Shown: positions 33,868 through 42,117 of the stretch, piece after piece
How positions within the stretch are numbered: the stretch's first letter is position 1
Layout: each line of letters starts with the position of its first letter
Source: JAABQG01 sp963726365
GTDB taxonomy: Bacteria > Pseudomonadota > Gammaproteobacteria > Burkholderiales > Burkholderiaceae_C
Reading direction: 5' to 3'
Assembly (NCBI GenBank): GCA_963726365.1
Contig: CAVSCI010000007.1
Coordinates: 62,001-126,000 of the forward strand
DNA length: 64,000 nucleotides
The notes under the pieces: model-generated
Databases searched by the model: none
Seen by the model: only the letters and a program-made list of their open reading frames with translations
Told to the model about the DNA's origin: nothing
Position numbers and translations under genes: made by a program

Positions 33868-34925
33868 CATCCCCGCAGTTGACGCGCCATGTGGATGGCC
33901 TGGATCAGGCTTGAAGGGTCAGCGCGCCCCGTGCCAGCAATATCAAACGCCGTGCCGTGGTCCGGACTGGTGCGCACCAGCGGCAACCCCAATGTGACGT
34001 TCACGCCTTGTTCGACACCGTGGTACTTGACGGGAATCAGCCCCTGGTCGTGGTACATCGCGACCACCACATCGAACTCCCCCGGATGCCCCGGGGTGGC
34101 GCGCGCCCGCATGAACACAGTGTCAGGGGCAAACGGGCCGTGAACATCCATTCCCGCGCTGCGTGCTGCCGCAACTACGGGCGCAAGGATGTCGATTTCT
34201 TCTCGGCCAAACAGGCCGCCTTCACCCGCATGCGGGTTGAGTCCGGCCAGGCCGATCCGTGGCACCCGCTGCAGTACGGCCCCCACTGATTCGTGCGTGA
34301 TGCGCACAGTCTGAAAGACATTTTCGAAAGTGACCGCCTCGATCGCGTCGCGCAACGAGACATGAATGCTTACCAGCACCGTGCGCAGCTCGTCGTTGGC
34401 CAGCATCATGCGAACAGGAACTTCCGCCAGGGACTTGCCCAAAAAAGCGGCGGCCTCGGCCTGCAACAGCTCGGTATGCCCGGGAAACGGCACGCCGGCC
34501 TGCTTCAGGGCTTCCTTGTGCAATGGCGCCGTCACCAGCGCGGCAATCTCGCCGCGCAGGGCCGCCCGGGCCGCCCACACCACGCATTGAGCGGCGATTT
34601 TTCCAGCCAAACCGCTGACTTGCCCGAAACCGACCAGTGGCGCAGGCGGCGGCACCTGAAGCACCGGAATACAGCGGGGCGGCACGGTCAGTGCCTCGTC
34701 CGGTGATTCAATCAATGCGACCGGCACACCCGGCTGTCCCGGGCCACTGATGCATGCCACCGCGCGACGCAGTGTCGCCACGTCGCCAGCGACGAAGCAG
34801 GCGGCGGTGGCAGCGGGCGCATCGCGAAAAGCCTTGGCGATGATCTCCGGTCCAATGCCTGCAGGATCACCCTGGGTGATGGCGATGGGCCGTACCGTCG
34901 AGGTGGAGACTGGGGTATTCACCAT
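33867..34925 (-). CDS. pdxA: 4-hydroxythreonine-4-phosphate dehydrogenase
   Basis: 352-aa NAD-dependent enzyme of vitamin B6 (pyridoxal phosphate) synthesis. Motifs seen are PIAITQGDPAGIGPEI at the N-terminus, TAPLHKEAL, PGHTELLQ, LNPHAGEGGLFGREE and MYHDQGLIPVKYHG with metal-binding His residues. Its start codon immediately follows the Nif3-like stop with no gap. It ends at the shared terminator with mscL. Confidence 0.95.
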   Translation of the reverse strand: MVNTPVSTSTVRPIAITQGDPAGIGPEIIAKAFRDAPAATAACFVAGDVATLRRAVACISGPGQPGVPVALIESPDEALTVPPRCIPVLQVPPPAPLVGFGQVSGLAGKIAAQCVVWAARAALRGEIAALVTAPLHKEALKQAGVPFPGHTELLQAEAAAFLGKSLAEVPVRMMLANDELRTVLVSIHVSLRDAIEAVTFENVFQTVRITHESVGAVLQRVPRIGLAGLNPHAGEGGLFGREEIDILAPVVAAARSAGMDVHGPFAPDTVFMRARATPGHPGEFDVVVAMYHDQGLIPVKYHGVEQGVNVTLGLPLVRTSPDHGTAFDIAGTGRADPSSLIQAIHMARQLRG

Positions 34926-35721
34926 TCAGGCGGGGTTTTCGATGTCAATGAATGCGTGGGAGAGTCCGAGTTGCGCCGCCACGTGGCCCGCGACGGCAGG
35001 CGCGCCATAGCGCTCGGTCGCATGGTGCCCGCAAGCAAGAAAGCTCACGCCACATTCCCGTGCCAGATGCGCCTGGGGTTCGGAAATTTCGCCGGTGATG
35101 AAGGCCTGGGCGCCCGAAGCGATGGCGGCCTCGAAATAGCCCTGCGCTGCCGCCACTGCACCATGCAACTCTTTTGATCGCATCCTGTGAACCAATGACG
35201 CTGACAACCGGTCGGTGAAGCCTGTTTTCCAGGTGGTTCACCAGCGCCAGCGCCGCGACGGGCTCCCGCCCATCCGCCCATCCGCCCAGAAAACCCAGCT
35301 CCTGATCGCCGAAACGTCCTTCCGCACTCAAACCCAGGACTTCACCCAGTTGGGCGTTATTCCCCAGCACTGGATGCGCGTCCAGCGGAAGGTGGTAGGC
35401 GAAAAGGTTGATATCGTGCGCCAGCAACAAGGCCAGGCGCTGCTTCATCCAGCCGGTGACCCGCCCGTCCTGCCCGCGCCAGAACAGGCCATGGTGGACA
35501 AAGACCGCGTCGGCCTGCGCCGCAATCGCCGCCTCAATCAAGGCGCGGCTGGCAGTGACACCCGACACGATCTTGCGGATCAAAGGCTTGCCCTCCACCT
35601 GAAGGCCATTGGGACCGTAATCCTTGAAGCGCTCGGGTTGCAGCAGCACGTCGAATGCCTGCAGCACCTCCTCGCGGGCAATGCCTGTGCGGGGTAAATC
35701 GGGGCTGGGATCGAAACTCAT
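34926..35721 (-). pseudogene. Nif3-like dinuclear metal center protein (YbgI family), frameshifted in this sequence
   Basis: GTP cyclohydrolase I type 2/Nif3 family, about 264 aa if joined. The first part (from ATG 35721) has FVHHGLFWRG (metal-binding HHG) and NLFAYHLPLDAHP. The frame breaks near 35143-35150 within the stretch corresponding to WCSGGAQGYF; the remainder (FITGEISEPQ, CGHHATERYG with metal ligands, ending in DIENPA) continues in another frame to 34926. Removing one base at about 35148 restores the protein. Intact motifs on both sides suggest a sequencing error or a very recent mutation. Molecular role uncertain. It abuts pdxA. Confidence 0.85.
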
Positions 35722-35832
35722 GCAAACATTGTCCCTGAATTTCCCGGTGTCACCGCAGCGTCGTCGGCGTCCATCGACCTCCCCGCCTACAATTTGCCCT
35801 GCGCCCGTCCGGGCCAACCACGGCTACCCCGA

Positions 35833-36975
35833 ATGAAACGTCTCTGGCTGCTTTTTTCCCAAACCGTCACGGTGCTGCTTGCAGCGTATTTCGTCGTCGG
35901 CACTCTCAAACCCGAATGGATGGACAAGCGCCCGACCCTGGGCGGCGGTGTCGCTGTCATCGAGGCGCCTGCGGGCGGCGCGGGAGTCGTACCGGCTGGC
36001 AGCTACAGTCCTGCGGCAAAAAGGGCCTCACCGGCCGTGGTGAGCATCAACACCAGCAAGGCGGCGGAAAAGAATCCTCACGGCGGTGACCCGTGGTTCC
36101 GGTTCTTCTTTGGCGATCAGGGCGACCAGCCCCAGGCCGGACTGGGCAGCGGCGTCATCGTCAGTCCGTCGGGCTACATCATGACCAACAATCATGTCAT
36201 TGAAGGTGCCGACGAAATCGAGGTGATCCTCAATGACAGCCGTCGGACCAAGGCCAAGGTGATTGGCACCGATCCAGACTCGGACCTGGCCATCCTCAAG
36301 ATCGAGCTGGACAAGCTGCCCGTGATCGTGCTGGGCAATTCGGACGCGCTGTCGGTGGGCGACCATGTACTGGCGATCGGCAATCCGTTTGGCGTGGGCC
36401 AGACCGTCACCGGCGGCATCGTGAGCGCGCTGGGGCGCAACCAGCTTGGCATCAATACTTTCGAGAACTTCATCCAGACGGATGCCGCCATCAACCCTGG
36501 CAACTCGGGCGGTGCGCTGGTCGATGTGAATGGCCACCTCATGGGCATCAACACCGCGATCTATTCGCGCTCCGGCGGCAGCATGGGAATCGGGTTCGCC
36601 ATTCCGGTGTCCACCGCAAAAATGGTGCTGGAAAGCATTGTCAAGGAGGGTCAGGTCTCCAGGGGCTGGATCGGCGTGGAACCGAATGACCTGTCGCCGG
36701 AGTTGGCTGAAACCTTCGGCGTGAAGGCCACTTCCGGGGTGATCATCACCGGCGTGCTGCAAAACGGGCCGGCGGCGCTGGCGGGCATCAAGCCCGGAGA
36801 CGTCATTACGAGGGTGGCTGGCAAGAACGTCACCACCGTCAGTGAGTTGTTGTCGCAGGTGGCGTCGCTCAAACCCGGCATTCCGGCCCGGTTCAGCCTG
36901 CTACGCCGCGACGAAAAGATGGAGCTCGATGTGGCGCCCGGCTTGCGCCCCCGCCCCCGCGCTCCCGCCAGGTAA
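35833..36975 (+). CDS. DegS/AlgW-like periplasmic serine protease with one PDZ domain
   Basis: 380-aa HtrA-family protease. An N-terminal hydrophobic segment (WLLFSQTVTVLLAAYFVVG) looks like a membrane anchor rather than a cleaved signal. Catalytic triad: His about 121 in TNNHVIEG, Asp about 151 in DSDLAILKI, Ser about 225 in NPGNSGGALV. A single PDZ domain follows (about 275-370, NGPAALAGIKPGDVI). One PDZ and an anchor resemble DegS/AlgW, the protease that starts sigma-E signalling, more than DegP (two PDZ); that role is inference, as no rseA/rpoE is in the window. ATG 35833 chosen over an upstream ATG at 35794. Confidence 0.9.
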   Translation: MKRLWLLFSQTVTVLLAAYFVVGTLKPEWMDKRPTLGGGVAVIEAPAGGAGVVPAGSYSPAAKRASPAVVSINTSKAAEKNPHGGDPWFRFFFGDQGDQPQAGLGSGVIVSPSGYIMTNNHVIEGADEIEVILNDSRRTKAKVIGTDPDSDLAILKIELDKLPVIVLGNSDALSVGDHVLAIGNPFGVGQTVTGGIVSALGRNQLGINTFENFIQTDAAINPGNSGGALVDVNGHLMGINTAIYSRSGGSMGIGFAIPVSTAKMVLESIVKEGQVSRGWIGVEPNDLSPELAETFGVKATSGVIITGVLQNGPAALAGIKPGDVITRVAGKNVTTVSELLSQVASLKPGIPARFSLLRRDEKMELDVAPGLRPRPRAPAR

Positions 36976-36981
36976 CTGATT

Positions 36982-37021
36982 GCTACAAACAATGTAGCAA
37001 GCAGCAGCCCATTGACGCTGG
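36982..37021 (-). repeat. 40-bp dispersed repeat, copy E
   Basis: On the minus strand: CCAGCG at 1-6, GCTAC at 24-28 and GTAGC at 36-40, with a 17-bp hairpin end (GCTAC-N7-GTAGC). The middle TGG is displaced by one base. It lies between the convergent protease gene and tatC, six bases after the protease stop. Confidence 0.78.
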
Positions 37022-37049
37022 AATATCTTGTATTTAATGTGCCATCGGC

Positions 37050-37844
37050 TCAGGAAGGCTCGGTGCCGGCTTCAGCGTCAGGCGCCCGGGTGTGCTTGTT
37101 GACAATCTGAGCGGCCCAGATGCCCAACTCATACAGCAGGCACATCGGAATGGCCAGGGCCAGTTGTGACACCACATCGGGCGGCGTCACGATCGCGGCG
37201 ATGATGAACGCCAGCACCACGAAATAGCCGCGAAAGTCCTTCAGCTTCTGAACCGTCACGATGCCCATTCGCGCCAGGATGACGACGACGACCGGCACTT
37301 CGAACGCGAGCCCGAACGCGAAGAACATGGTCAGCACAAAGCTCAGGTAAGCCTCGATATCCGGGGCCGCCGTGATACTTTTCGGCGCAAACCCCTGAAT
37401 GAACTTGAACACCTGGCCGAACACGAAGAAGTAGCTGAAAGCCACGCCCACGAAAAACAGCAACGTGCTGGAAACCACCAGCGGCAACACCAGCTTCTTC
37501 TCATGCGAGTACAGGCCCGGCGCCACGAAAGCCCAGGCCTGGTAAAGCACCACGGGCAGCGCAAGCAGGAATGCTGTCATCAGCAGTATCTTCAGCGGCA
37601 CCATGAAAGGGGAAATCACCGATGTGGCAATCAGGGTGGCACCGGATGGAAGTGTCGCAATCAGCGGCGCAGCCAGCAGGTCATAGAGCGGGCCGGGCCC
37701 CGGAAAAACCGAGAGGGCGACCGCAGCGACAGCAATGGCGATGATGATCTTGACCAACCGGTCGCGCAACTCCACAAGGTGCTGCACGAAGGGTTGCTCG
37801 GTCCCGGCGAGTTCGTCTTCAGGTTTTTTCTGGGGGTCTGACAT
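37050..37844 (-). CDS. tatC: Sec-independent translocase subunit TatC
   Basis: 264-aa polytopic TatC with six membrane segments. It recognises twin-arginine signal peptides together with TatB. Conserved stretches are the N-terminal FVQHLVELRDRLVKI and the FxxGxxFxYFxxxP-like VGVAFSYFFVFGQVFKF, then FGLAFEVPVVVV. C-terminal tail is hydrophilic. Last gene of tatA-tatB-tatC. Confidence 0.96.
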   Translation of the reverse strand: MSDPQKKPEDELAGTEQPFVQHLVELRDRLVKIIIAIAVAAVALSVFPGPGPLYDLLAAPLIATLPSGATLIATSVISPFMVPLKILLMTAFLLALPVVLYQAWAFVAPGLYSHEKKLVLPLVVSSTLLFFVGVAFSYFFVFGQVFKFIQGFAPKSITAAPDIEAYLSFVLTMFFAFGLAFEVPVVVVILARMGIVTVQKLKDFRGYFVVLAFIIAAIVTPPDVVSQLALAIPMCLLYELGIWAAQIVNKHTRAPDAEAGTEPS

Positions 37845-37904
37845 GTTGGAGGTGATGGCGCCTGACCCTGCCGGGCTGTGGGGCCCGCCGGCCGGCTGGG
37901 CGTT

Positions 37905-38372
37905 CTAGTTGAATTTCTGCGGGCGATAGCGCGCCACGCGTGCCGCTCCGGAAAGAGCCTTGGTACGAACACCGGCCCGCGCCTTGTACCACTGGGGCGT
38001 GGCGCCTTGCTTGAGGCGCCATTTCTTCTTGGGGTGCTTGTATTCCGGCGGCGAAGGCTCCCAGGCCGAGCCCAGGCTGTTCGAATTCAGCCCGTCAGTC
38101 GTTTCGGACCACTGCTTTTCGAAATCGGTCGCGCTGGTCTGGATGGTCTGCTCGACGTCACGTGCCGCCCCTTCCACCGTCTCCTTCATCTTCTTGAGCT
38201 CGTCGAGCTCCATGGATCGGTTGACCTCGGCTTTCACGTCCGCCACGTAGCGCTGTGCCTTGCCCAGCAGCGTGCCCACGGTGCGCGCGACGCGCGGCAG
38301 TTTCTCCGGGCCGATCACGATCAGGGCCACCGCGCCGATCAGCGCGATCTTGGAGATGGCGAGATCAATCAC
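37905..38372 (-). CDS. tatB: Sec-independent translocase subunit TatB
   Basis: 155-aa single-span protein. N-terminal membrane helix IDLAISKIALIGAVALIVIG, with the conserved GPEKLPRVART hinge, then an amphipathic and charged helical region (about 25-85) and a variable basic tail. TatB with TatC forms the Tat substrate receptor. 25 bp after tatA. Confidence 0.95.
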   Translation of the reverse strand: MIDLAISKIALIGAVALIVIGPEKLPRVARTVGTLLGKAQRYVADVKAEVNRSMELDELKKMKETVEGAARDVEQTIQTSATDFEKQWSETTDGLNSNSLGSAWEPSPPEYKHPKKKWRLKQGATPQWYKARAGVRTKALSGAARVARYRPQKFN

Positions 38373-38397
38373 GTGCGCTCAATCACCACGCGGCAGA

Positions 38398-38643
38398 TCA
38401 CGATTTGGTCTTGGCTTCAACATCGATCGTGTTTTTCTCAGCGGCGGCCGCACCACTGACCTGATTGGCGACCGGCGTCGCGGGCTTGTCTTCAGGGGCC
38501 GCGCCGCCCTCCTTCATGCCATCCTTGAAGCCCTTGACGGCGCCGCCCAGATCGGAGCCCATGTTCTTGAGTTTCTTGGTGCCGAACACCATCACCACGA
38601 TCAACAGAACGATGAGCCAGTGCCAGATTGAAAATGAACCCAT
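38398..38643 (-). CDS. tatA: Sec-independent translocase subunit TatA
   Basis: 81-aa pore-forming TatA: MGSFSIWHWLIVLLIVVMVF membrane helix, the FGTKKLKNMGSDLG hinge and amphipathic helix, and an acidic/Ala-rich tail. First of the tat trio. The 67 bp before it show no obvious promoter. Confidence 0.95.
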   Translation of the reverse strand: MGSFSIWHWLIVLLIVVMVFGTKKLKNMGSDLGGAVKGFKDGMKEGGAAPEDKPATPVANQVSGAAAAEKNTIDVEAKTKS

Positions 38644-38710
38644 GAGTTACTCCTAACGAATATGCCGGATTTTAGTCGGCTCGACAATATTCCCCGGCCA
38701 TCCCGGAGAT

Positions 38711-39091
38711 TCAACCCTTCAGCCAGGGGCGCGGCCCCCCCATGACGTGCATGTGCAGGTGATGCACTTCCTGCCCACCCTGCGACCCAGTGTTCACCAC
38801 CAGGCGGAATCCACCCTCGGGGTAAGCCTGGCAACCCTGCTCCAGCGCCAGCTTCGGGGCCAGCGCCATCATCCGCCCCAGCAAGCCGGCATGTTCCGGC
38901 CCGGCATGGGCCAGCGACATCAGATGCAGCTTCGGCACCATCAGGAAATGCACGGGTGCCCAAGGGTGAATGTCATGAAAAACGAAAAGCTCGTCGTCTT
39001 CATAGACCTTTTTGGAGGGGATCTTCCCCGCGATGATCTTGCAGAACAGGCAGTGCGGGTCGTGTTCAGCGGTTTGTACAGTCTCGGGCAC
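38711..39091 (-). CDS. HIT (histidine triad, Hint-type) family protein
   Basis: 126-aa nucleotide-binding hydrolase of the histidine-triad superfamily. The N-terminal Zn-type motif CLFCKIIAGKIPSKKVYEDD and the triad HLHMHVMGG (about residues 112-120) are diagnostic of HINT proteins, which hydrolyse AMP-lysine or AMP-amide type bonds. It sits between his and tat genes as in many Burkholderiales; a functional link is not known. Confidence 0.94.
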   Translation of the reverse strand: MPETVQTAEHDPHCLFCKIIAGKIPSKKVYEDDELFVFHDIHPWAPVHFLMVPKLHLMSLAHAGPEHAGLLGRMMALAPKLALEQGCQAYPEGGFRLVVNTGSQGGQEVHHLHMHVMGGPRPWLKG

Positions 39092-39094
39092 GGC

Positions 39095-39457
39095 TCAGGA
39101 CTCCATGGGCAGGTCTTTGTTCATGCGAACCATGCCATTGACGATGCGGTACAGGAACCAGATCGAGATGACCGCCCATGCGATGGCGCCCGGCAGGTAC
39201 AGCAGCAGGAACAGCGGAAAGGTCAAAACGTACAGCACGCCGGCCCACAACACGGTGCGGATGCGGTAACTGAAGTGCGAGGCCATCCAGTTGCCTTCGG
39301 CGTCGCCTTTCTTGACCAGGTCGATCACCAGCGCCACGATCAAGAGTGCAATGCCCGCTTGCGCACCCGGCACCACAGCGCCCACCGCCACGATCAGGTG
39401 CAGGATGTAGCTGACCCAGCTGACCGTTTTCAGCGAATCAAGTTGTTCGTCGTTCAC
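39095..39457 (-). CDS. DUF4870-type membrane protein
   Basis: 120-aa protein with three hydrophobic segments (VSWVSYILHLIVAVGAVVPG, TVLWAGVLYVLTFPLFLLLY, AIAWAVISIWFLYRI), resembling the DUF4870/YIP-like small membrane proteins of unknown function. I chose the GTG at 39457 (VNDEQLDSLK) because it overlaps the hisE stop (GTGA); the open frame upstream is a shadow of hisE. Encoded between hisE and the HIT gene, 3 bp from the latter. Confidence 0.82.
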   Translation of the reverse strand: MNDEQLDSLKTVSWVSYILHLIVAVGAVVPGAQAGIALLIVALVIDLVKKGDAEGNWMASHFSYRIRTVLWAGVLYVLTFPLFLLLYLPGAIAWAVISIWFLYRIVNGMVRMNKDLPMES

Positions 39458-39843
39458 TCCAGACCCTCCCGCGCCTTGGCCTTGCGCAAGGCCTTTTCCT
39501 CGATGCCGCTGGTGCCTTCGCGACGCTCCAGCTCGGCCACCACGTCGGCAGGTGTCAGCCCGTAATGGGCCAGCGCGATCATGGAGTGAAACCACAGATC
39601 GGCCACTTCACAGACGATCCTGGTCTTGTCTGCGCCGTGGTCCGCATCCTTGGCGGCCATGACCACCTCGGTCGCTTCCTCGCCAATCTTTTTCAGGAAG
39701 GCGTCCGGGCCCTTGTGCAGCAGGCGGGCGACATAGCTTTTTTCCGGATCGCCGCCATTGGCGACCTTGCGGCTTTCGATGACCGCGGCCAGCCGTGCCA
39801 GCGCGTCTTCGGCATTTCGTACCATTGGATCTTGGGAGGACAT
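39454..39843 (-). CDS. hisE: phosphoribosyl-ATP pyrophosphatase
   Basis: Second step of histidine synthesis, converting phosphoribosyl-ATP to phosphoribosyl-AMP; 129 aa. MazG-like helical fold with KKIGEEATEVVMAAK and the metal-binding EVADLWFHSMIALA. Separate from hisI, as usual in betaproteobacteria (fused in enterics). The hisI stop is 5 bp upstream; its own stop overlaps the DUF4870 start. Confidence 0.96.
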   Translation of the reverse strand: MSSQDPMVRNAEDALARLAAVIESRKVANGGDPEKSYVARLLHKGPDAFLKKIGEEATEVVMAAKDADHGADKTRIVCEVADLWFHSMIALAHYGLTPADVVAELERREGTSGIEEKALRKAKAREGLE

Positions 39844-39848
39844 GCAGG

Positions 39849-40238
39849 CTATCTGTAGATGGATTCAGGGTCTTTCAAGACCGGCTCGGTGACTTTCCAG
39901 CCTCCATCGTCATACCTCTGGAAGAAACAGCTGTGGCGCCCGGTATGGCAGGCGATGCCGGGATCGTGCCCGAGCTGGGTGACCTTGAGCAGCACCACGT
40001 CGTTGTCGCAGTCCAGCCGGATGTCGTGCACCGTTTGCACGTGGCCGGATTCCTCGCCCTTGTACCAGAGCCTGCCGCGTGAGCGGCTGAAATACACGGC
40101 CCGGCCGAGTTCGGCGGTCTTCTGCAGCGCTTCGCGGTTCATCCAGGCAAACATCAGCACATCGCCCGTGGCAGCTTCCTGCGCAATGACCGGGACCAGC
40201 CCCTGGGCGTCCCATTTCACATCGTCGAGCCAGTTCAT
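39849..40238 (-). CDS. hisI: phosphoribosyl-AMP cyclohydrolase
   Basis: Third step of histidine synthesis, a Zn enzyme opening the purine ring of phosphoribosyl-AMP; 129 aa. Motifs: VLMFAWMNREAL, RGRLWYKGEESGH, DIRLDCDNDVVLL and CHTGRHSCFF with the Zn-binding Cys residues. I chose ATG 40238 (MNWLDDVKWDAQG) over one at 40271, since the family starts there. Confidence 0.96.
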   Translation of the reverse strand: MNWLDDVKWDAQGLVPVIAQEAATGDVLMFAWMNREALQKTAELGRAVYFSRSRGRLWYKGEESGHVQTVHDIRLDCDNDVVLLKVTQLGHDPGIACHTGRHSCFFQRYDDGGWKVTEPVLKDPESIYR

Positions 40239-40264
40239 GGAGGAATTGTCAATGATTTCAGAGT

Positions 40265-40304
40265 ACTTCAATTTTGATAGCTGATTGTGTCCATCTGGCG
40301 CTGG
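40265..40304 (-). repeat. 40-bp dispersed repeat, copy H, with adjoining hairpin
   Basis: On the minus strand: CCAGCG at 1-6, TGG at 12-14 and GCTAT at 24-28; the last block is degenerate (GAAGT). It sits between hisF and hisI. Its first bases also form one arm of a perfect 7-bp hairpin (TGGCGCT-GGGGA-AGCGCCA, 40296-40314). There is no T-run, so this is not an obvious terminator. Confidence 0.72.
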
Positions 40305-40322
40305 GGAAGCGCCAGAATAGCC

Positions 40323-41102
40323 TTAAATCCGCACCGGAATCCCGCGTTCGGCCATGCGCGCCTTGGCCTGGGCCACCGTGAACTCGCCATAGTGAAAGAT
40401 GCTGGCCGCCAGCACCGCGTCCGCGCCACCGGTCTGGATGCCATCGGCCAGATGGTCCAGCGTGCCCACGCCCCCTGAGGCAATCACCGGCACGCTGATG
40501 GCGTCGCTCACCGCGCGCGTGAGCTCGAGGTCGAATCCCGCCTTGGTGCCGTCGCGGTCCATGCTGGTCAGCAGGATCTCGCCGGCGCCGTGTTCAGCCA
40601 TCTGCCGGGCCCAAGCCACCGCATCCAGGCCGGTGTTCTTGCGCCCGCCGTGGCTGTAGACGTCCCAGCCTTCGCCGCGGTCGAGCATGTCGTCGCCAAA
40701 GCGGCGTTTGGCGTCGATGGCCACCACGATGCATTGGGCACCGTATTTGGCCGAGGCGTCGCGGATCACCTGTGGATTGGCGATGGCCGCCGAATTGAAG
40801 CTGGTCTTGTCGGCGCCGGCATTGAGCAGGCGGCGCACGTCTTCGACGGTGCGCACCCCGCCGCCCACCGTCAGCGGAATGAACACCTGGCTGGCCACGG
40901 CCTCGATGATGTGCAGGATCAGGTCGCGACCGTCGCTGGTGGCGGTGATGTCGAGAAAGGTGAGTTCATCAGCGCCCTGGTCGTTGTAGCGTGCGGCGAT
41001 CTCCACCGGGTCGCCCGCGTCACGCAACTCGACGAAATTGACACCCTTGACCACGCGGCCACCCGTCACGTCAAGGCAGGGAATGATTCGTTTGGCAAGC
41101 AT
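40323..41102 (-). CDS. hisF: imidazole glycerol phosphate synthase subunit HisF
   Basis: 259-aa cyclase subunit; with HisH it makes imidazole glycerol phosphate and AICAR. (beta/alpha)8 barrel with phosphate-binding GG motifs (TVGGGVRTVED; IASGGVGTLDHL) and the catalytic Asp residues in IPCLDVTGGRVVKG and LTSMDRDGTKAGFD. It follows the mutarotase gene after 61 bp, which contain a GC hairpin (41146-41160) without a T-run. Confidence 0.97.
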   Translation of the reverse strand: MLAKRIIPCLDVTGGRVVKGVNFVELRDAGDPVEIAARYNDQGADELTFLDITATSDGRDLILHIIEAVASQVFIPLTVGGGVRTVEDVRRLLNAGADKTSFNSAAIANPQVIRDASAKYGAQCIVVAIDAKRRFGDDMLDRGEGWDVYSHGGRKNTGLDAVAWARQMAEHGAGEILLTSMDRDGTKAGFDLELTRAVSDAISVPVIASGGVGTLDHLADGIQTGGADAVLAASIFHYGEFTVAQAKARMAERGIPVRI

Positions 41103-41163
41103 GGCTCGATTGTAGGTTGCAGGGAGCGGCAGACCCCCCGGCCGACGGGCGCGACGCCCGGTG

Positions 41164-42117
41164 TCAGAACACGGTGAAGCGCTGCCAACCCGCCCAGGTA
41201 TCGCCCGGCCTGACCTCGGCCGGCGTCATCACCTGGGCCGCCTCGACGCACAACATCCGGGCAAAGCCGTTGGCGGGCATGTCGGTCAGACGGCCGCCCA
41301 GCGCTGCACCCGGATTCCAGACCACGGTGTCGGCGAAGCTGGCGCTTTGCGCAATCTGCAGTCGGTGCGCGCCGTCGTGCAAGGTCAATGGCGTTGACCT
41401 GGCGGCATAGACCCGGTCGAACTCGCCGTTGAAACGGAGTTCGCCGCTGACCTGGCCGATTTGATCGGTCAGGGCGTCCCAGCCCGGGTGACCCTGCAGT
41501 CCGCCGAGCCGCGTGGCCGCGATGTCGTCCACGGCCAGGTAGGTGTGCAGCGCACCAGTGAAAAGCAGCGGCTTGTCATCCGCGTTGCATGCCTCGAGCG
41601 TGATCTGCAGGCTGCCGGGCTCAAGCTGCACGGTCAGTGTGGCCTCGAAGGATTGGGGCCAGAGGGCGCGGGTGAATTCACTGTCGTTCAGGCGCAGGCT
41701 GAGATGGGCACTGTCGCCTGACCCGGCAACGGCGGTCTGGTTTGCGCCCTCGGGGGCGCTGCTGCGCCCTGGCGCTTGCGACCACCGCAGGTTTCGCGCA
41801 AAACCGTGCTTGGGCAACGGGCCTCGCTGGTTGAACTGGGGGAAACACACCGGCACACCGCCGCGAATGGCCGACCGGCCGTCAAACACCGCCATGGGGC
41901 TGAGGTACAGGCGCTCTCGCCCTGCGGACACCCAGGACATCACCTGCGCGCCATGTAACGCAACGGTGACCGCATCGCCGCAGGCCAACCGCAGGTGGAG
42001 GCAGGGCTGGCCCTGAAACAGACGGTTTTCCAGGCAAGGGGCCGCAAGTGCCGGCCCGGAACTGACAGTGCGCGTTGGCGGCAGCGCTGATGGCGCTGGC
42101 GCTGTGCGCTCAGCCAT
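41164..42117 (-). CDS. D-hexose-6-phosphate mutarotase (aldose 1-epimerase family)
   Basis: 317-aa protein of the YeaD-like branch of galactose-mutarotase folds, predicted to interconvert anomers of phosphorylated hexoses. Recognisable motifs are SAIRGGVPVCFPQFNQRG, KHGFARNLRW (His), the LFTGALHTYLAV His motif and CVEAAQV with the likely catalytic Glu. The first 30 residues are Ala/Pro-rich and variable. It is inserted inside the his operon and overlaps the hisA stop by 8 bp. No link to histidine synthesis is known to me. Confidence 0.88.
   Translation of the reverse strand: MAERTAPAPSALPPTRTVSSGPALAAPCLENRLFQGQPCLHLRLACGDAVTVALHGAQVMSWVSAGRERLYLSPMAVFDGRSAIRGGVPVCFPQFNQRGPLPKHGFARNLRWSQAPGRSSAPEGANQTAVAGSGDSAHLSLRLNDSEFTRALWPQSFEATLTVQLEPGSLQITLEACNADDKPLLFTGALHTYLAVDDIAATRLGGLQGHPGWDALTDQIGQVSGELRFNGEFDRVYAARSTPLTLHDGAHRLQIAQSASFADTVVWNPGAALGGRLTDMPANGFARMLCVEAAQVMTPAEVRPGDTWAGWQRFTVF

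Noticed and set aside
41146..41160. GC hairpin CGGGCG-CGA-CGCCCG before hisF as a terminator
   Set aside because: Perfect stem but no T-run on either strand, and it lies inside an apparently continuous operon.
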